Positions 29,688-40,543 of a stretch of 64,000 bases of DNA are shown one piece after another (the first letter of the stretch is position 1; each line of letters opens with the position of its first letter). The stretch comes from Symbiodinium sp. CCMP2592 (lineage: Eukaryota > Sar > Dinophyceae > Suessiales > Symbiodiniaceae): positions 44,722-108,721 of the forward strand of contig CAJNDT010000308.1 of NCBI GenBank assembly GCA_905221615.1, given 5' to 3'. Under the pieces are notes generated by a model that had not been told where the DNA came from, did not search any database, and saw nothing but the letters and a program-made list of their open reading frames with translations. Made by a program: the position numbers and the translations under genes.

Positions 29688-30092
29688 TTGGACGAGGCTG
29701 CGGCAAGCAACGAAGAGCGTTTCAGATGGGGATTCTTGAAAACTTGGACTCGTCTTCAGATGCCTCATACAGTACGTGTTTGGAACAGTGTCGGGCTGGC
29801 AACCCGCAATGTCCGCATGGCGGCCAGAAGGACCACAATAGTTAGAATCATAGGGATGCTCAGGACAGTCAGTGTTGATTTGGCATGCCCAGTGCAGGTT
29901 CTGACAAAGTACTTCGCCCTGCTGCAGAGCTGTCGTGGTGGAGACCTTCCTGTTCTGCTTCTGCGCATCTCATCTGAAGTTGTACTCGTATCTCTCTTTA
30001 GCTTTCATCTGTTGAGTTTAGCAGGATCGCCGCTGCATGCTTTAGCTGATGGAGGGCTTGAAGCCCTTACCCTAAACGTCAGTGACGCCTGA
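29688..30092 (+). CDS. Exon-like coding stretch (partial gene)
   Basis: Open frame with protein-like composition, including NEERFRWGFLKTWTRLQMP and, after a GTGCAG acceptor at 29897, VLTKYFALLQSCRGGDLPVL. There is no ATG at the left edge. The internal acceptor suggests that part of this stretch is intron that happens to stay open. Helix-rich and unrecognised. It probably belongs with the stretch at 29286-29504, on the same strand and in the same region. Confidence 0.35.
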   Translation: MDEAAASNEERFRWGFLKTWTRLQMPHTVRVWNSVGLATRNVRMAARRTTIVRIIGMLRTVSVDLACPVQVLTKYFALLQSCRGGDLPVLLLRISSEVVLVSLFSFHLLSLAGSPLHALADGGLEALTLNVSDA

Positions 30093-30439
30093 GATCCTAA
30101 GGCCCTCAAACCCTTAACAGTATCCATGTTGATTGCCGCATGGTTGGCTCTTTGCAAGGTGCCTGGTGTTCGCTCAGTGGCCAAGCAAGCATTGCTTCAA
30201 AGAAGTTTGATGTCAGTGTGAAGGGAGTTTGGATTTCACGATCTTGATCTAGGGTAGTATACCGGTGAATATGGCTCAGGGTCGTCGCATACTTCTCCGG
30301 CCCGTGCTCATCTTGCGATGTCCACTCAATACCGTCACAACCTAGCAGAACTATTGCTTGATGATCCCATTTCCCCTCCAGCGAGCTAGTTCTTCACGCA
30401 TGTAGGCCTTCTACTATGCATGTGTGCATGTGTATATGC

Positions 30440-30820
30440 CCATATACATATCATGGTGACGTATATCTACCGATATACCCATCCATATAAACATCTGTCG
30501 ATCCGTCTATCCAACCCGTCTGTCCAAGCGTCTTTCTACCTGTATGTCCGTCTATCTACTTGCCTATCCGCCGATCTAGCTATCTACATCTCTATCTATC
30601 TAGCTTGCTTGCTTGCTCAATCTGGCTAGATGGCTAGCTATGTCTATCTATCTAGCGGTCTATCTATCGGTGTAGCTGTCGATCTATTCGATCTATCGAC
30701 CTATCGATGTGTGGATCTGATCTGTCGATGTGTGGATCTGTCGTTCTCTCGAACTATCGGTCTGTCGATCTCTCTGTCTATCTATCTAGCTGTCTATCTT
30801 TCTGTCGATGCATCATTCTG
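30440..30820. repeat. Degenerate TCTA/TCGA tetranucleotide repeat
   Basis: About 380 bp of TCTA, TCGA and GTCTG-like tetramers with many substitutions, continuing weakly at 31135-31290 as TCGA, TAGG and GTAT units. Confidence 0.85.
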
Positions 30821-31302
30821 TCGGTCCACTCCCGTCGACGGCACCTCGGTTGCAGAAGGTCACGAGTCACACTTTCATCGAAAGACTAGCAAGCCGAAGG
30901 CAACGACCACGTGCTTTTTTCTTCGCGCAACACCGCCACAGCGAAACATCGACAGAGACCGTCTCCACTTCGTGTTCGCCGAGAAACAAATCTGATCCGA
31001 TCGAAGCGAGGGGTGAACCCGAAATATCCAGCAGAGCCAGTGCCTTCCCGTTCTCCGCCCCTTGCTGTGCCTTTACTGTTAGTATTTGCGGGAAAATCGC
31101 TGTCTGTGCACATGCGCATGCAACATGCTTGCGCCTGTCGATGGATCGATTGATCGATCTATCTCATCTATCTTGCTACGTACGTACATGCCTATGCACA
31201 CACGTAATTAGGTAGGCAGGCAGACAGGGATTTAGGTAGGTAGGTTTGTATGTAGGTACGTATATGTACGTATGTATGTATGTAAGTAAGGAAACTCACT
31301 CA

Positions 31303-31335
31303 CGACTAACCCTAAACCCTAAACCCTAAACCCTG
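31303..31335 (-). repeat. Interstitial telomere repeat
   Basis: Four near-perfect CCCTAAA units in tandem, the cleanest such run in the window. Confidence 0.85.
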
Positions 31336-31343
31336 ACTAAGGT

Positions 31344-31604
31344 GTGGCCATGGTCTGTTGCGCGACAGACCGCAGCGAGCCCCTGGACGTGAGCGATCCG
31401 ACCTTCACCCGAGACTTTGCTGAGGCCTCCAAGGTGATCCGAAGTGCAGGCAAGGGTGGGGCCGCTCAGCTGCACTTTGGGGCTTGTACATCAATATCAA
31501 GGTCTGTCAAAAACAAAGAGATTTGGGGTCAAGAAGGCTTAGTGAAAACGCTCCGCTTCATCGGAGCAGCTGCGGCGGGGTGTCCTTACACTCTGAACCT
31601 GTGA
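31344..31604 (+). CDS. Weak coding candidate, unrecognised
   Basis: An 86-residue frame. The first half (DRSEPLDVSDPTFTRDFAEA and following) looks protein-like, while the second half is ordinary. The start is an internal GTG-type codon and not a convincing ATG. It could be an exon of the same gene as neighbouring stretches, or chance. Confidence 0.22.
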   Translation: MAMVCCATDRSEPLDVSDPTFTRDFAEASKVIRSAGKGGAAQLHFGACTSISRSVKNKEIWGQEGLVKTLRFIGAAAAGCPYTLNL

Positions 31605-31669
31605 CGTTGGTGCTCTGCAGTTTCGCTTGTCGTAGCCCTCCTTTGCACAGGCATATGGGCAGTTCTCTA

Positions 31670-31743
31670 AATTAGGGTCCCTTGTTAGATCCGCAACATA
31701 GTACGGCACCCTTACAAAAAGGACCCTAAAAGGGACCCTAATG
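31670..31743. repeat. MITE-like element family H, copy 1
   Basis: Ends AATTAGGGTCCCTTG and AAGGGACCCTAAT are inverse to each other. The better copy is at 57271-57379. Confidence 0.55.
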
Positions 31744-33066
31744 TGGAGACAGTACGGGACTCGAGATTTGAGCCCAAGTAACTGGATCTTCGGTCTTAGG
31801 AGACGTATCTGGGAGTTTCCGAAACTTAGGGATACCCTATTTGGGGGTCCTTATATTCTACTAGTTAGGGTGCTATATTGGGTAGTCCGACTTGCAGAGA
31901 CTCCCGGTGTCATCATCACTCATACTCGCCACCAGCACCAGTATGATCATAATCAAAACCATGCCGCTCATTCCCAGAAGCAGCCACATCATCCTGGTCG
32001 TTATTGCCGTCATACTGTACTGCTTCTGCTACCACCACTTTCAGCACTTCTAGTACACTCAGCAACAGCGAAACTTGAAATGGTCGACAAAAGTAGTGTC
32101 GGAGCAAAAACACGCAGTACCTGTAGTAGTGACGGCTATCAAAGGGCGATAGTTACGAGGTTCCCGAGCCCAAGCTTCGATCCTCTTCCTCCAAAAATCC
32201 TCGCTACGGAGACACCCGGCAAAGGCTGCGCGTGCCCTTCCAGACGACTTCAAGAAGGCATGCAGTCATGAAGGGAACAGGCTGTTAGGCATGGTAGGAG
32301 GCATCGCTTAAGTAAGGTGTACCTGCGCCTCGTGTCTGACAAATGAGCATTCAGAGGTTGTAGTGCTCCGGACGGGCGGAAGAGACTTCCGGCCTTTTTC
32401 GATACGGGGTTGGAGGTCAGCGACCGTCAAAGTCTTTTTAAGAACCTTCGCACTGAGAGATGTAAACTTGCCCACACTAACAAAACGTTTCATGATGATT
32501 CGGGGCCTACGCCCTGAACCCTGGGTTCTTGATCCGAAGTACTTTTGAAATGCTGAACCCTAAACCGTCCGAACTCTATAAAACCCCCAAACCCGAAACC
32601 GGTGCCATGTCCGATCCAGGCAGCGCAGATCCTGGGTGCTGTCTTTGCATTGGTCATGAGTGCTTGGCCCTCATGGAAGGACACTGAGGGACTGGGTAGG
32701 CAACCTTCAGCGGTTAAACTTCGCGCGTATGATACGACATGATACGACCCTGCCAAAATCAGAAGCTCAAACAACCCCCGCAGTCGGACATGGAGCTGCA
32801 GGTTCAGGGCGGGAAGCGTTATGGTCTAGGGTCAAGTGTTTAAAAGCGGGGTATCAGTGGGGGAAATGTCTGAGGTTGAAGAGATTGCAAGTGGTTGGAT
32901 GCCGTTTGTATTGGTAAGTGTGCAATTGCTTCTCGCTTTCCCCGCAGCTTAACAGATGTCATACTCTCTCGTGTTGTCAACAGCGACAAGCCACATGACA
33001 TCGCTCGATGGAACACAAAATCGGGACTCATGCCATGCCGACTTATGCCATTCTTCCCGTGACCAG

Positions 33067-33243
33067 GACTTGAACCTCCGCGTGGCAGCTGTTGAGACCT
33101 TGGGGCACATCAGCCTCGTCATTCCAAAGGATCAGTTCCTGACAAATGCTGACTCGTTGCCACTTAGCGGCATTTCTCTGATCGGCCGAGCGGCTGGAAG
33201 TTCTGACGTCGCTGTAACACTCTCTCCGCCTGTGCCCGAATGA
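33067..33243 (+). CDS. Exon-like stretch, HEAT-repeat protein fragment (possibly MROH1-like)
   Basis: Directly after the acceptor CCCGTGACCAG, the frame reads DLNLRVAAVETLGHISLVIP and continues KDQFLTNADSLPL. The pattern D-x-x-[LV]-R-x-x-[AT]-[AV]-E-[AT]-[LI]-G is a classic HEAT-repeat helix pair, and its wording recalls the maestro heat-like family (MROH1). HEAT proteins are scaffolds, and MROH1-type proteins are reported on lysosome-related membranes. The exact family is inference from one repeat. The same frame is open upstream to 32956, but that part looks non-coding. A family B element lies 32 bp after the stop (33275). Confidence 0.45.
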   Translation, partial: DLNLRVAAVETLGHISLVIPKDQFLTNADSLPLSGISLIGRAAGSSDVAVTLSPPVPE

Positions 33244-33274
33244 GCTGAAGCTGACACCTTACTTATTACTCAAA

Positions 33275-33382
33275 GGATCACGGGACTTAGTAACTAGGGT
33301 TATAATGAGGGTAACTATACGTATAACTACTTACAACCCCACTTAAGGTACTTATAACCCTAGTTGTTAAGTCCCACGATCC
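33275..33382. repeat. MITE-like element family B, best-preserved copy
   Basis: 108 bp with about 29-bp terminal inverted repeats (two or three mismatches), GGATCACGGGACTTAGTAAC at the left. Confidence 0.75.
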
Positions 33383-33500
33383 TCCAAGCAGGCCCCCGGC
33401 CCTCTCAAGGTGGCAGCGAACCCTGAATTCCCACGTGATGTGTGCCCCAGGCTAGAGCATATCGCGTCGCTGTTGTCCCGCCAGGCCGGCTTTGCACAAT

Positions 33501-33602
33501 ACAGGGGAAATAACCACCTACACAATTTTGGGAGTTCCCTACCATAATTATTATAGTATAATATCCCCCGAAACCCTATTCTATTCATTACGGCCCCTAT
33601 AT
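33501..33602 (+). repeat. MITE-like element family A copy
   Basis: Core GAGTTCCCTACCATAATTA...CCGAAACCCTATTCT and end ACGGCCCCTATATC. Confidence 0.55.
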
Positions 33603-33986
33603 CACGTTTCCAGCTGTCCCCCCACGTTGTGTCTCACTGCAGACCCTGCAGCAAGTGGAAGATAACACGGCAGGGTAGGATGCGCATACTAGAGTATCAG
33701 AGCATCGTAGGGCGTGATGGACGCGTATCTTCGTGTAGCACAAGATGGCATGGTCGTCCGGGAGTGCACAACGACCTATTCTGAGGAATAGAATGACTTG
33801 ATACTGTTGCAGTCGAAGAGAAGAGTATCAGGGAGTAGAGATGACAGGTCGTTTCGACGACACCACAGCAAACACCCAGTAGTCAGTCGCGACGCGTTGC
33901 TGCTGCAACTGCGGTAAGCTGGAGAACCAAGCACAAACTTGCGGTGCTAAAGTTGGACTAACAAGGAAGCCAATGCAACAAGTACT

Positions 33987-34091
33987 ACGGGAGCCTTAAT
34001 AACTGCCTTTGCTATTTTGGGGGGGGTTCCTTATTATATTATAGTATGATGGGCCCCAAAACCCTATTCTAATTATGAAGGCCCCTAAATT
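33987..34091 (+). repeat. MITE-like element family A copy
   Basis: Begins ACGGGAGCCTTAATAA, has the full core GGTTCCTTATTATA...GGGCCCCAAAACCCTATTCT and ends GAAGGCCCCTAAATT. It lies about 385 bp downstream of another copy. Confidence 0.7.
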
Positions 34092-35003
34092 ACTGTCAAC
34101 CCAAAGCTGCCCACAACACGACCTGAAGAAAAAGTTTGCACTCCGAGAGCAGCGCATTCAGCACCCCGTCTGGGAAACGAAAACCAAGGCGTTTCCACTT
34201 TAGAGACCGACCTTTCTCTACCCGTCTCCAGTCATTGACCTGTCATACGACTCCGTCACAGCTGCAACATGATCTCTCTTTTTGTTTTGGGATGGTTAGT
34301 CAACAAAGCTGTCGCGATGCCGCAGGGTGCCTTCACAACGGCAGCAAGCCCCTTTCCACCTCTGCGACTGCTCCGTGGGGCATCGCTGGCCCTACAGGCA
34401 TTGCGCAGGAGTGTTCGGTTTATGACTTAAGGCTTGAGGTTTGGGTTCTTGTAGATGAGTCTCGTTGAGTCATGGCTTCGCCTTCGGGGTTGCAGGTTGG
34501 GCAGCTGACTATGCTTCAAGGTAGGAAGGTCTGCAACCGAAGCTCAGGATTGCCAAGTCCTTCCCCATGCCTTCGTATGTCCTGTGCCTTGCAGCAACGG
34601 CTGTGTCGGAAAAGGAGGTAAAGAGGGTTAGACGATTAGACTAGGTGTAGGTGGACTAGATGCATGGCGCTTGACCATTGCCGTATGCACCGACCGGGAA
34701 CACTACGCCTTCCCGCTGCAGCTCCTCAACCCCGTCCTAAGGCGCTTCCTGCTACTTTTTTGACACCCTTCCGTTCTCAGCTTGCCTTGTGATTGAAAGG
34801 CTTGCATTGATGCCGATCCAGAAATACTCACACTCGAGATACTTGGCTGAGAAAAACTGTTTTGCCAGCGGATGCGAGCGTACTCTCCGGTGGATCACAT
34901 GTCTTGGCGTTTCGTGTTTCAGCAGACTACCATAGTCTCCAAGCCCCCGAAGCCTAAGCCATAGCCACTGAAGCCTGGGCCGAAGTTCTCCTTCAACTTC
35001 AAT

Positions 35004-35106
35004 TTAGGGGTAATTAGAAATAATTTGTAATTTTTGGTTATTATAATCCCTAAGAAACAGCTAAAATTAAAATTGCTGCTAGGGCCTATAGGGTTCTAAG
35101 TTCAGC
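35004..35106 (+). repeat. Dispersed AT-rich element family J, copy 1
   Basis: Contains TTAGGGGTAATTAGAAATAA and GGTTATTATAATCCCTAAGA. The reverse-complement copy is at 40098-40190. Confidence 0.65.
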
Positions 35107-35226
35107 GAAGTCAAGCCATGGTCCAAGGAGCACATTACAGACTATGCTGTCTTCTCTCTTCGCCTGGGCTGCTCTCAGGGGCCCTTTGCAGGAGCTCTGT
35201 GTTGCTTGGGGACTGTTGCGGGCGTT

Positions 35227-35319
35227 CCCCAAAGGGTCCAAGTATGATTATGGGCTATGCTTATAGGGCATTTTGGGGGTCTAAGTATATACCATAATCA
35301 CACTTGGGCCCTTTGGGTT
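35227..35319. repeat. MITE-like element family C, copy 2
   Basis: Terminal inverted repeats of about 30 bp (CCCCAAAGGGTCCAAGTATG and inverse), with the same internal GGGGGTCTAAGTATAT as copy 1. Confidence 0.65.
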
Positions 35320-35705
35320 AGGCTTCGGAGTTGTTGATTTGAAGTTCGGGCGCCCGGCAGGTGCAGCAACTCCAGAGCAATTCCTCGAACAGAAACGCAG
35401 GGAAGTGCCTGCATATTGACATGTATAATCCATGTAAGCATACCTTGCCATGGCTCATGTCGGGTCTGCCATTAATAGCAGATAGCAGCAGAAAGAAGAG
35501 GCAAACTCCTGTAAGTGCCGGGTGGGTCGGCTATACGCGCCAAGATCCCTGTAAACAGCTGGAGCCCGGTCCTAGCAACGGGAGTTCTGTGTGTCTGTGT
35601 GTTTCATGGTCGACTGCACATACTACAGCCATCGTTTCTGGATTGATTGCTATAACCTTCTCGCGATGGTGAAGCTTGCGTATGCAACCTCTCGACATTG
35701 TGGGT

Positions 35706-36040
35706 GCATCCATCCATCCATCCAGCCAAACATCCGTTCATTCATTCAGCCATGTATCGATTCATCCATCCACGCATGTATGCATGCCTTCACCTCCATC
35801 CATCCACCCAGCCAGCCCGACGGCCAGCCTGCCGCCAGCCATCCACACAAAGATGCCTACCTACCCACCTACCTACCTACCTACCGACCTACTTACACAT
35901 ACGCACGGGACATACGCACATTCACATGCACACAAACACACACACACACAGACACACACACACACACACAGAGACACAAACACACGCAAACACACGCAAA
36001 TACACACATACACACGCGCACACACACACACACGCACAAA
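35706..36040. repeat. CATC, CTAC and CA microsatellite cluster
   Basis: CATC-type units to about 35830, CTAC units at about 35860-35890 and CA dinucleotides with CAAA and GCAC variants at about 35930-36040. Confidence 0.9.
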
Positions 36041-36431
36041 TAGATTCAATTTGAACCATACACCAAAGACACACAAAGCACCGGCAGGAGCCTGGATTGA
36101 GCCAGGAGGCCTTGCAAAGCCAGGCCGCCTGCCTCTTCAATGAAGCACCTACCAAGCCTACCACTTCGGGCTTGAGACCCCGCAGCAACCCATGGTACAT
36201 CCTCTTACACTCCCACAGTTCGTCATGAAACACTAATAGCAAACCGCCAAGAACATAAACAACGCTACACAGCCCACCATACAAGCCTATGAGAAGAGTT
36301 GGGATGTTTGCAGTTCAGGTGCCGGTGTAGCGCTTGTGGTTTGTGCAGGTGTTCAGGTGCAGCTTGTTAAACGTTGTGAGTGTAGGGCTTCGCAATGCTC
36401 GAGCTCGAGGCTTCATGTATCTTCATGCGAT

Positions 36432-36605
36432 GATGCAGAGATTTCTGTTGAGTTTCCAGTTGACGGCAAGAAAGGGGCCTGGTACGAATGTCTTTTGCTG
36501 CCCATGCTCGTACGGGTTCCGAAGGCAATAGACGGCCCTAAAATAAGCCTTCTACTTCAGAGCCACCACACCAACCTTACGGGAGAGAAGTTGTTAGCGG
36601 AGTGA
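36432..36605 (+). CDS. Exon-like coding stretch, unrecognised
   Basis: After a GATGCAG acceptor at 36438 the frame reads DAEISVEFPVDGKKGAWYEC and then LLLPMLVRVPKAIDGPK. The alternating hydrophobic pattern suggests beta strands. The rest to the stop at 36603-36605 may be intron. I recognise no family. Same strand as the other exon-like stretches. Confidence 0.4.
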   Translation, partial: DAEISVEFPVDGKKGAWYECLLLPMLVRVPKAIDGPKISLLLQSHHTNLTGEKLLAE

Positions 36606-38648
36606 CCGTTACAAGCTGCGAGTACAAGCTGCGACTAGCAACCCCAAACCCCAATAAATTTCAGTGTGGGTACGCAACACGGACCTGTTGGCAATTTTAC
36701 AAGCTATCTTAAAACTTCAAAACACAGATGGAGTTGGTCGCTCAGATGGTTCCATTGTAGCAATGTTTGCAGCAATCATGGTATATAAGTTTCTTCGAGA
36801 CCTCATATGAACACTTAAAGGAACCCATAACCCATGCGGTAACGCACACATCACCCTTTACAATGCTCCCCATCTGAAAACAGAACCAAAAGAGGCGGAG
36901 CTTCTCCAATGCTTCGAAATCCTCGCCGAGTGCTTTGCTTCAGAGACCTTCGGCTTCTTGCTGCAGAAGGAGCGGCCCAGTAATGGCTTTTGATTTTCGG
37001 GTTTTGATAGCTGGGGGTTTGGGGATTTTAAAGTTTTGGGTTTGGGGTTTAGGGGTGTAGGGTTTATTGGGCTTGAGAATGTTTCGCACAGGCATCGCCG
37101 ATGTTTTACTGCATGGTTTGTGTTGGATTGAGGATTTGGGGCTTTGGATTCTTGGGGTTTGGGGCTCTGAATTTGTGGGTTCGGGTTTTGCTGGGGCAGG
37201 CGCGCACGGATTTTTCAATGGGTAGCACACCAGGGTTCGAGGACGCACAAGGCTATACAGCCTCAATGGTTTGGAGTTTAAGGTTCATGGGTTCAGAGTC
37301 TATATATACTATAGACCTTGTCCTCCAGTCAGTGCATATGAAGCAGCATCACCGTCAGCATCCATGTCAAAGCTATGATCCTTCATTTTGCCTCTAGACG
37401 GTACCCCAAGCATCCAACTCCAAGAGCACAGAAATGCATCAAAAGCCTGCGAAGCACTAAGAAAAACTCCTTACAATCCACAAAACCCTGAAGCCCTGAA
37501 GCCCTGGGTTCCCAACAAAAACTGCTTTAAACAACGCCTCCCGAACCCAAGCCGCCCTAAACCCTAAACCCCACCACATTCGTCCTTGGGGACGGGCGCA
37601 GGCGAAGGGCAGCCGCGAGGAACGCCTCGCTTCGCTGATGGTTCTGCGCCACCTTCTGGGAGGTTGGGTTTAGCGGTTAGGGGGTTATATATAAGGGCCT
37701 TGATAATTGGAATGGGGTTCCGCTCAAGGGCGGTTCTTTTTAAAGGGGTCTATAAGGGATCTATAGTAGGGTTAGGATTTCTACAAGAATTCTTCACATT
37801 CTTAAAAGGGTTCCTAGAAAAGGGTTGCTTAAGGATTCCGATGAGGATTCTCTAAAGGGCTACTGTACAGGTCCAAAGGATTGGGGAACTCTGCAACTTC
37901 ACTTCGAGGATACGGATCAGGGTTCATCCGGACTTGTGTGGTCGGTCGGTCCACGGGCAACGAGGCTAGCGATGCGGGCCTCTATGCCTTTTGTACAATA
38001 TCAGTCCGAGACAACGCTTCAACGAAATTAAGGGTTCAGGGTTTACGGTGACCATGAACCAAGTTATAGACTCAAGAAGATCCAATTACCGACAGCCACC
38101 CACAGCTCTACTTGTAACCTATGCACTGGTCCCATGAGCCTCCAAATACTGTTGCTTGCACATAACACAGCCGCAAGGCCTGGCACGTATGAATACAACG
38201 TTTCATGGCCTCAGCCGAAACGGCAAAAGATCCCGATGATGCCCATCAAGCCCTCGCAGATGCATTAAACCCACAAAAAGAAGAAAGTTTGTGGAAATTG
38301 CTTGCTGGGCAGACTCGCACAAGACTTTGAACGACTGGGGCTAGAATTTTGTTTCAAGTGTCAACCCTGGCCGAAACAACGCGCTAAGCCCGAAGTAAGC
38401 CCAAATGTTGTGCTGGTGGTGGTGGTGGTGGTGGTGGTGGTGATACTGCGGGCAGGATGATTCTTACAAGGAAACGATACTCTGTGACTCTAGTTGTTAC
38501 TCGAAGAAGCGCTGTTGCAGCATTGTCACTTTGCTTTTGCAGCACGCAGCGAATGTTGGGATTTTGATTTGTCTCCCTTGGTTACAAATATTTCTGTTCA
38601 CAATATTTGTGTTCTCGCAGGTTAAGGTGAAACATCGCTGCCTGCATT

Positions 38649-38753
38649 AGTCCCGAGCCGCAGGGCGGGCTGCTAGTGGAGCTGTCAACATCGTTGAAGG
38701 CATTCAGCAGCCACTTGGCAAGGAATCCCGCTTTGATGTTGGATTTTCAATGA
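38649..38753 (+). CDS. Exon-like coding stretch, unrecognised
   Basis: Around the acceptor TGCATTAG at 38650 the frame reads SPEPQGGLLVELSTSLKAFS and then SHLARNPALML before TGA at 38751. Helical, leucine-rich and protein-like. The exon could end at GGCAAG near 38732. It is compatible with a HEAT/armadillo helix, but that is not demonstrable. Confidence 0.35.
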   Translation, partial: SPEPQGGLLVELSTSLKAFSSHLARNPALMLDFQ

Positions 38754-40097
38754 TTAAATTTGGGTCTGCTGGCACTTGAAGGTGTCAGAGAAGCGAGCCT
38801 CAATGCTTTCCACATGTAGCATTTGCTAAGGCGTGTATGGTGCTGCAAAGTAATCCAAGGTGCTGCTGTGCTGTTCCTGTGATTTACCCATCTGCATCTG
38901 CGAACTCATGCGTATGCAAAAGTTTGCATATAGCTTTGTGTTATGTAAACATCTGTATACACTGGCTCCGCCCGATTTGTGTCTTTTGTGGCACCGGTAG
39001 GGCCACAACTACACCCAGCATGAATAAAATGCTTGACCTAAGTAGCCTTGCAAATAGTGCTCTCAACCACAGTATCCACCAGGACGAAATGAGCACCGTG
39101 TAGGAGCACGCATAGCTGTACTGATCGATGATCAGCAGAGGTAGCACGCGATAACAGTGCTGTGAACCGCTAGTCAGAACAAGTCTATAAATCGTTGTGG
39201 CGAAAGTCGACGTGCCCGCCCATGACCACCATTCCAGTCCGCCTCGACAACAGATGGCTTTGAACCGTAGCTCCCGCTTAATCAATTGCCAGCCCTGGGT
39301 CGTTTATCGCCTTGTACTGAAAAGCATGAAGCACCTAGGACCTAGATTCCATTTGCACTCCAATACAGTTACAACACAGCAATACGTGAACTTTGTTAAG
39401 TCCTAGGCCTGCATTGCGTTGGCCCTAGACCCTAAACGTATGCTTCTTGATTCAAGGCTGCTTCTCGATCACGATCCCACCGTCGGCACCGCGGCACAAG
39501 CCTTCAACCGCAAGGGTTGGGGCTTAAGGGTTTAGCTTGAGTCATTGAGACCTTATATTACCGTTTGTCTGCAATTTTTGTGTGTGCTGACTTGTAATTC
39601 TGTATGGAGTGGCTGATGTATTCAGCAATTGCGGCACCTGGAGAGGTATAATCTACAACAGAAGCAGTATCGCAAAACACAAAGAAGGACGGAGAGCAAA
39701 GAAGACAGACGTAGATGGCAAAGTCTATAAGTCGGCAAGCGTAGTAATCTCTGTCGCAGCACGGAGATGCGTAAAGCTTTAAGCCCAAATCCTTTGAAAC
39801 TGCTGCACCAGCACACTATGACCATGCCAGGTTTGGGAAGTAAAGTTCTGACTGCAACTCCCGTGCAGCAGAAGATGCGTTGAATGCCTGAGAGGGGCTA
39901 CTGCAGGCGAAGGCTGCAAGCTCGCTCGGAGCATATAGTACTGGTAAGTTTGTGCATGTGTGAAGAGACGTAGATCGTATCCAGATATCGTGACCTGTGT
40001 GGGCTAGAGGGCAACCGATGGTAGCGGGTTGCAAAGGATGGATGGAAGGTAACTTACCCACCAACAAAGTGACTGCACGAGAGCAGCCGGAACTATG

Positions 40098-40190
40098 CTG
40101 AACTTAGAACCCTAGCAAAATTTTGTTTTTTTGCTGTTTCTTAGGGATTATAATAACCAAAAATTAAAAATGATTTCTAAGTACCCCTAA
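40098..40190 (-). repeat. Dispersed AT-rich element family J, copy 2 (inverted)
   Basis: Reverse complement of 35004-35106 with a central difference (T-rich tract). It ends about 10 bp before an exon-like stretch. Confidence 0.65.
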
Positions 40191-40199
40191 GGGAAGTCA

Positions 40200-40304
40200 G
40201 GTCTGATGTTGGGAGAACTCCTGGTCGCAGCGGCGAATGCAGACTTGCTTGGCAGTGGGGCGGCAGAGGCTCGAAGAATGATGCAATTTAGAGTCCGAGG
40301 TTGA
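40200..40304 (+). CDS. Exon-like coding stretch, unrecognised
   Basis: After the AG at 40199-40200 the frame reads GLMLGELLVAAANADLLGSG and then AAEARRMMQFRVRG before TGA. The alanine/leucine-rich amphipathic pattern and absence of rare residues make it protein-like. The minus strand is also open here, so strand is not certain. Confidence 0.35.
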   Translation, partial: GLMLGELLVAAANADLLGSGAAEARRMMQFRVRG

Positions 40305-40417
40305 GAGGCATGCGGGAGTTGTTCAAGCAGGGAGGTCGGATCGGTTGCAAGCAGATGGGTTTTTACATAGCGTCTGTGCAAGTGTGTCGAAGAATCAGTC
40401 TCCATATCCCACTAGTA

Positions 40418-40543
40418 GTGAATCCTCGCTTCGCGTTGAAGCAGCTTTTCCGTGACCCCTTCAATGCCGTCCGGCAAGAAGGCCGCGAAAGCGGCGGCAA
40501 AGACAGAGCAGGCCTGGTTCTTCCCGGGAAAGCGTGTCAATAG
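40418..40543 (+). CDS. Exon-like coding stretch, unrecognised
   Basis: The frame reads VNPRFALKQLFRDPFNAVRQ and then EGRESGGKDRAGLVLPGK before TAG. It lies 114 bp downstream of the previous exon-like stretch on the same strand, in a different frame, as expected for two exons with an intron between. No family recognised. Confidence 0.33.
   Translation: MNPRFALKQLFRDPFNAVRQEGRESGGKDRAGLVLPGKACQ

Noticed and set aside
33060..33090. GGACTTGAACCTCC looks like a reversed tRNA T-arm
   Set aside because: The stem does not pair, no D-arm or acceptor stem is found, and the plus strand reads as a HEAT-repeat exon.
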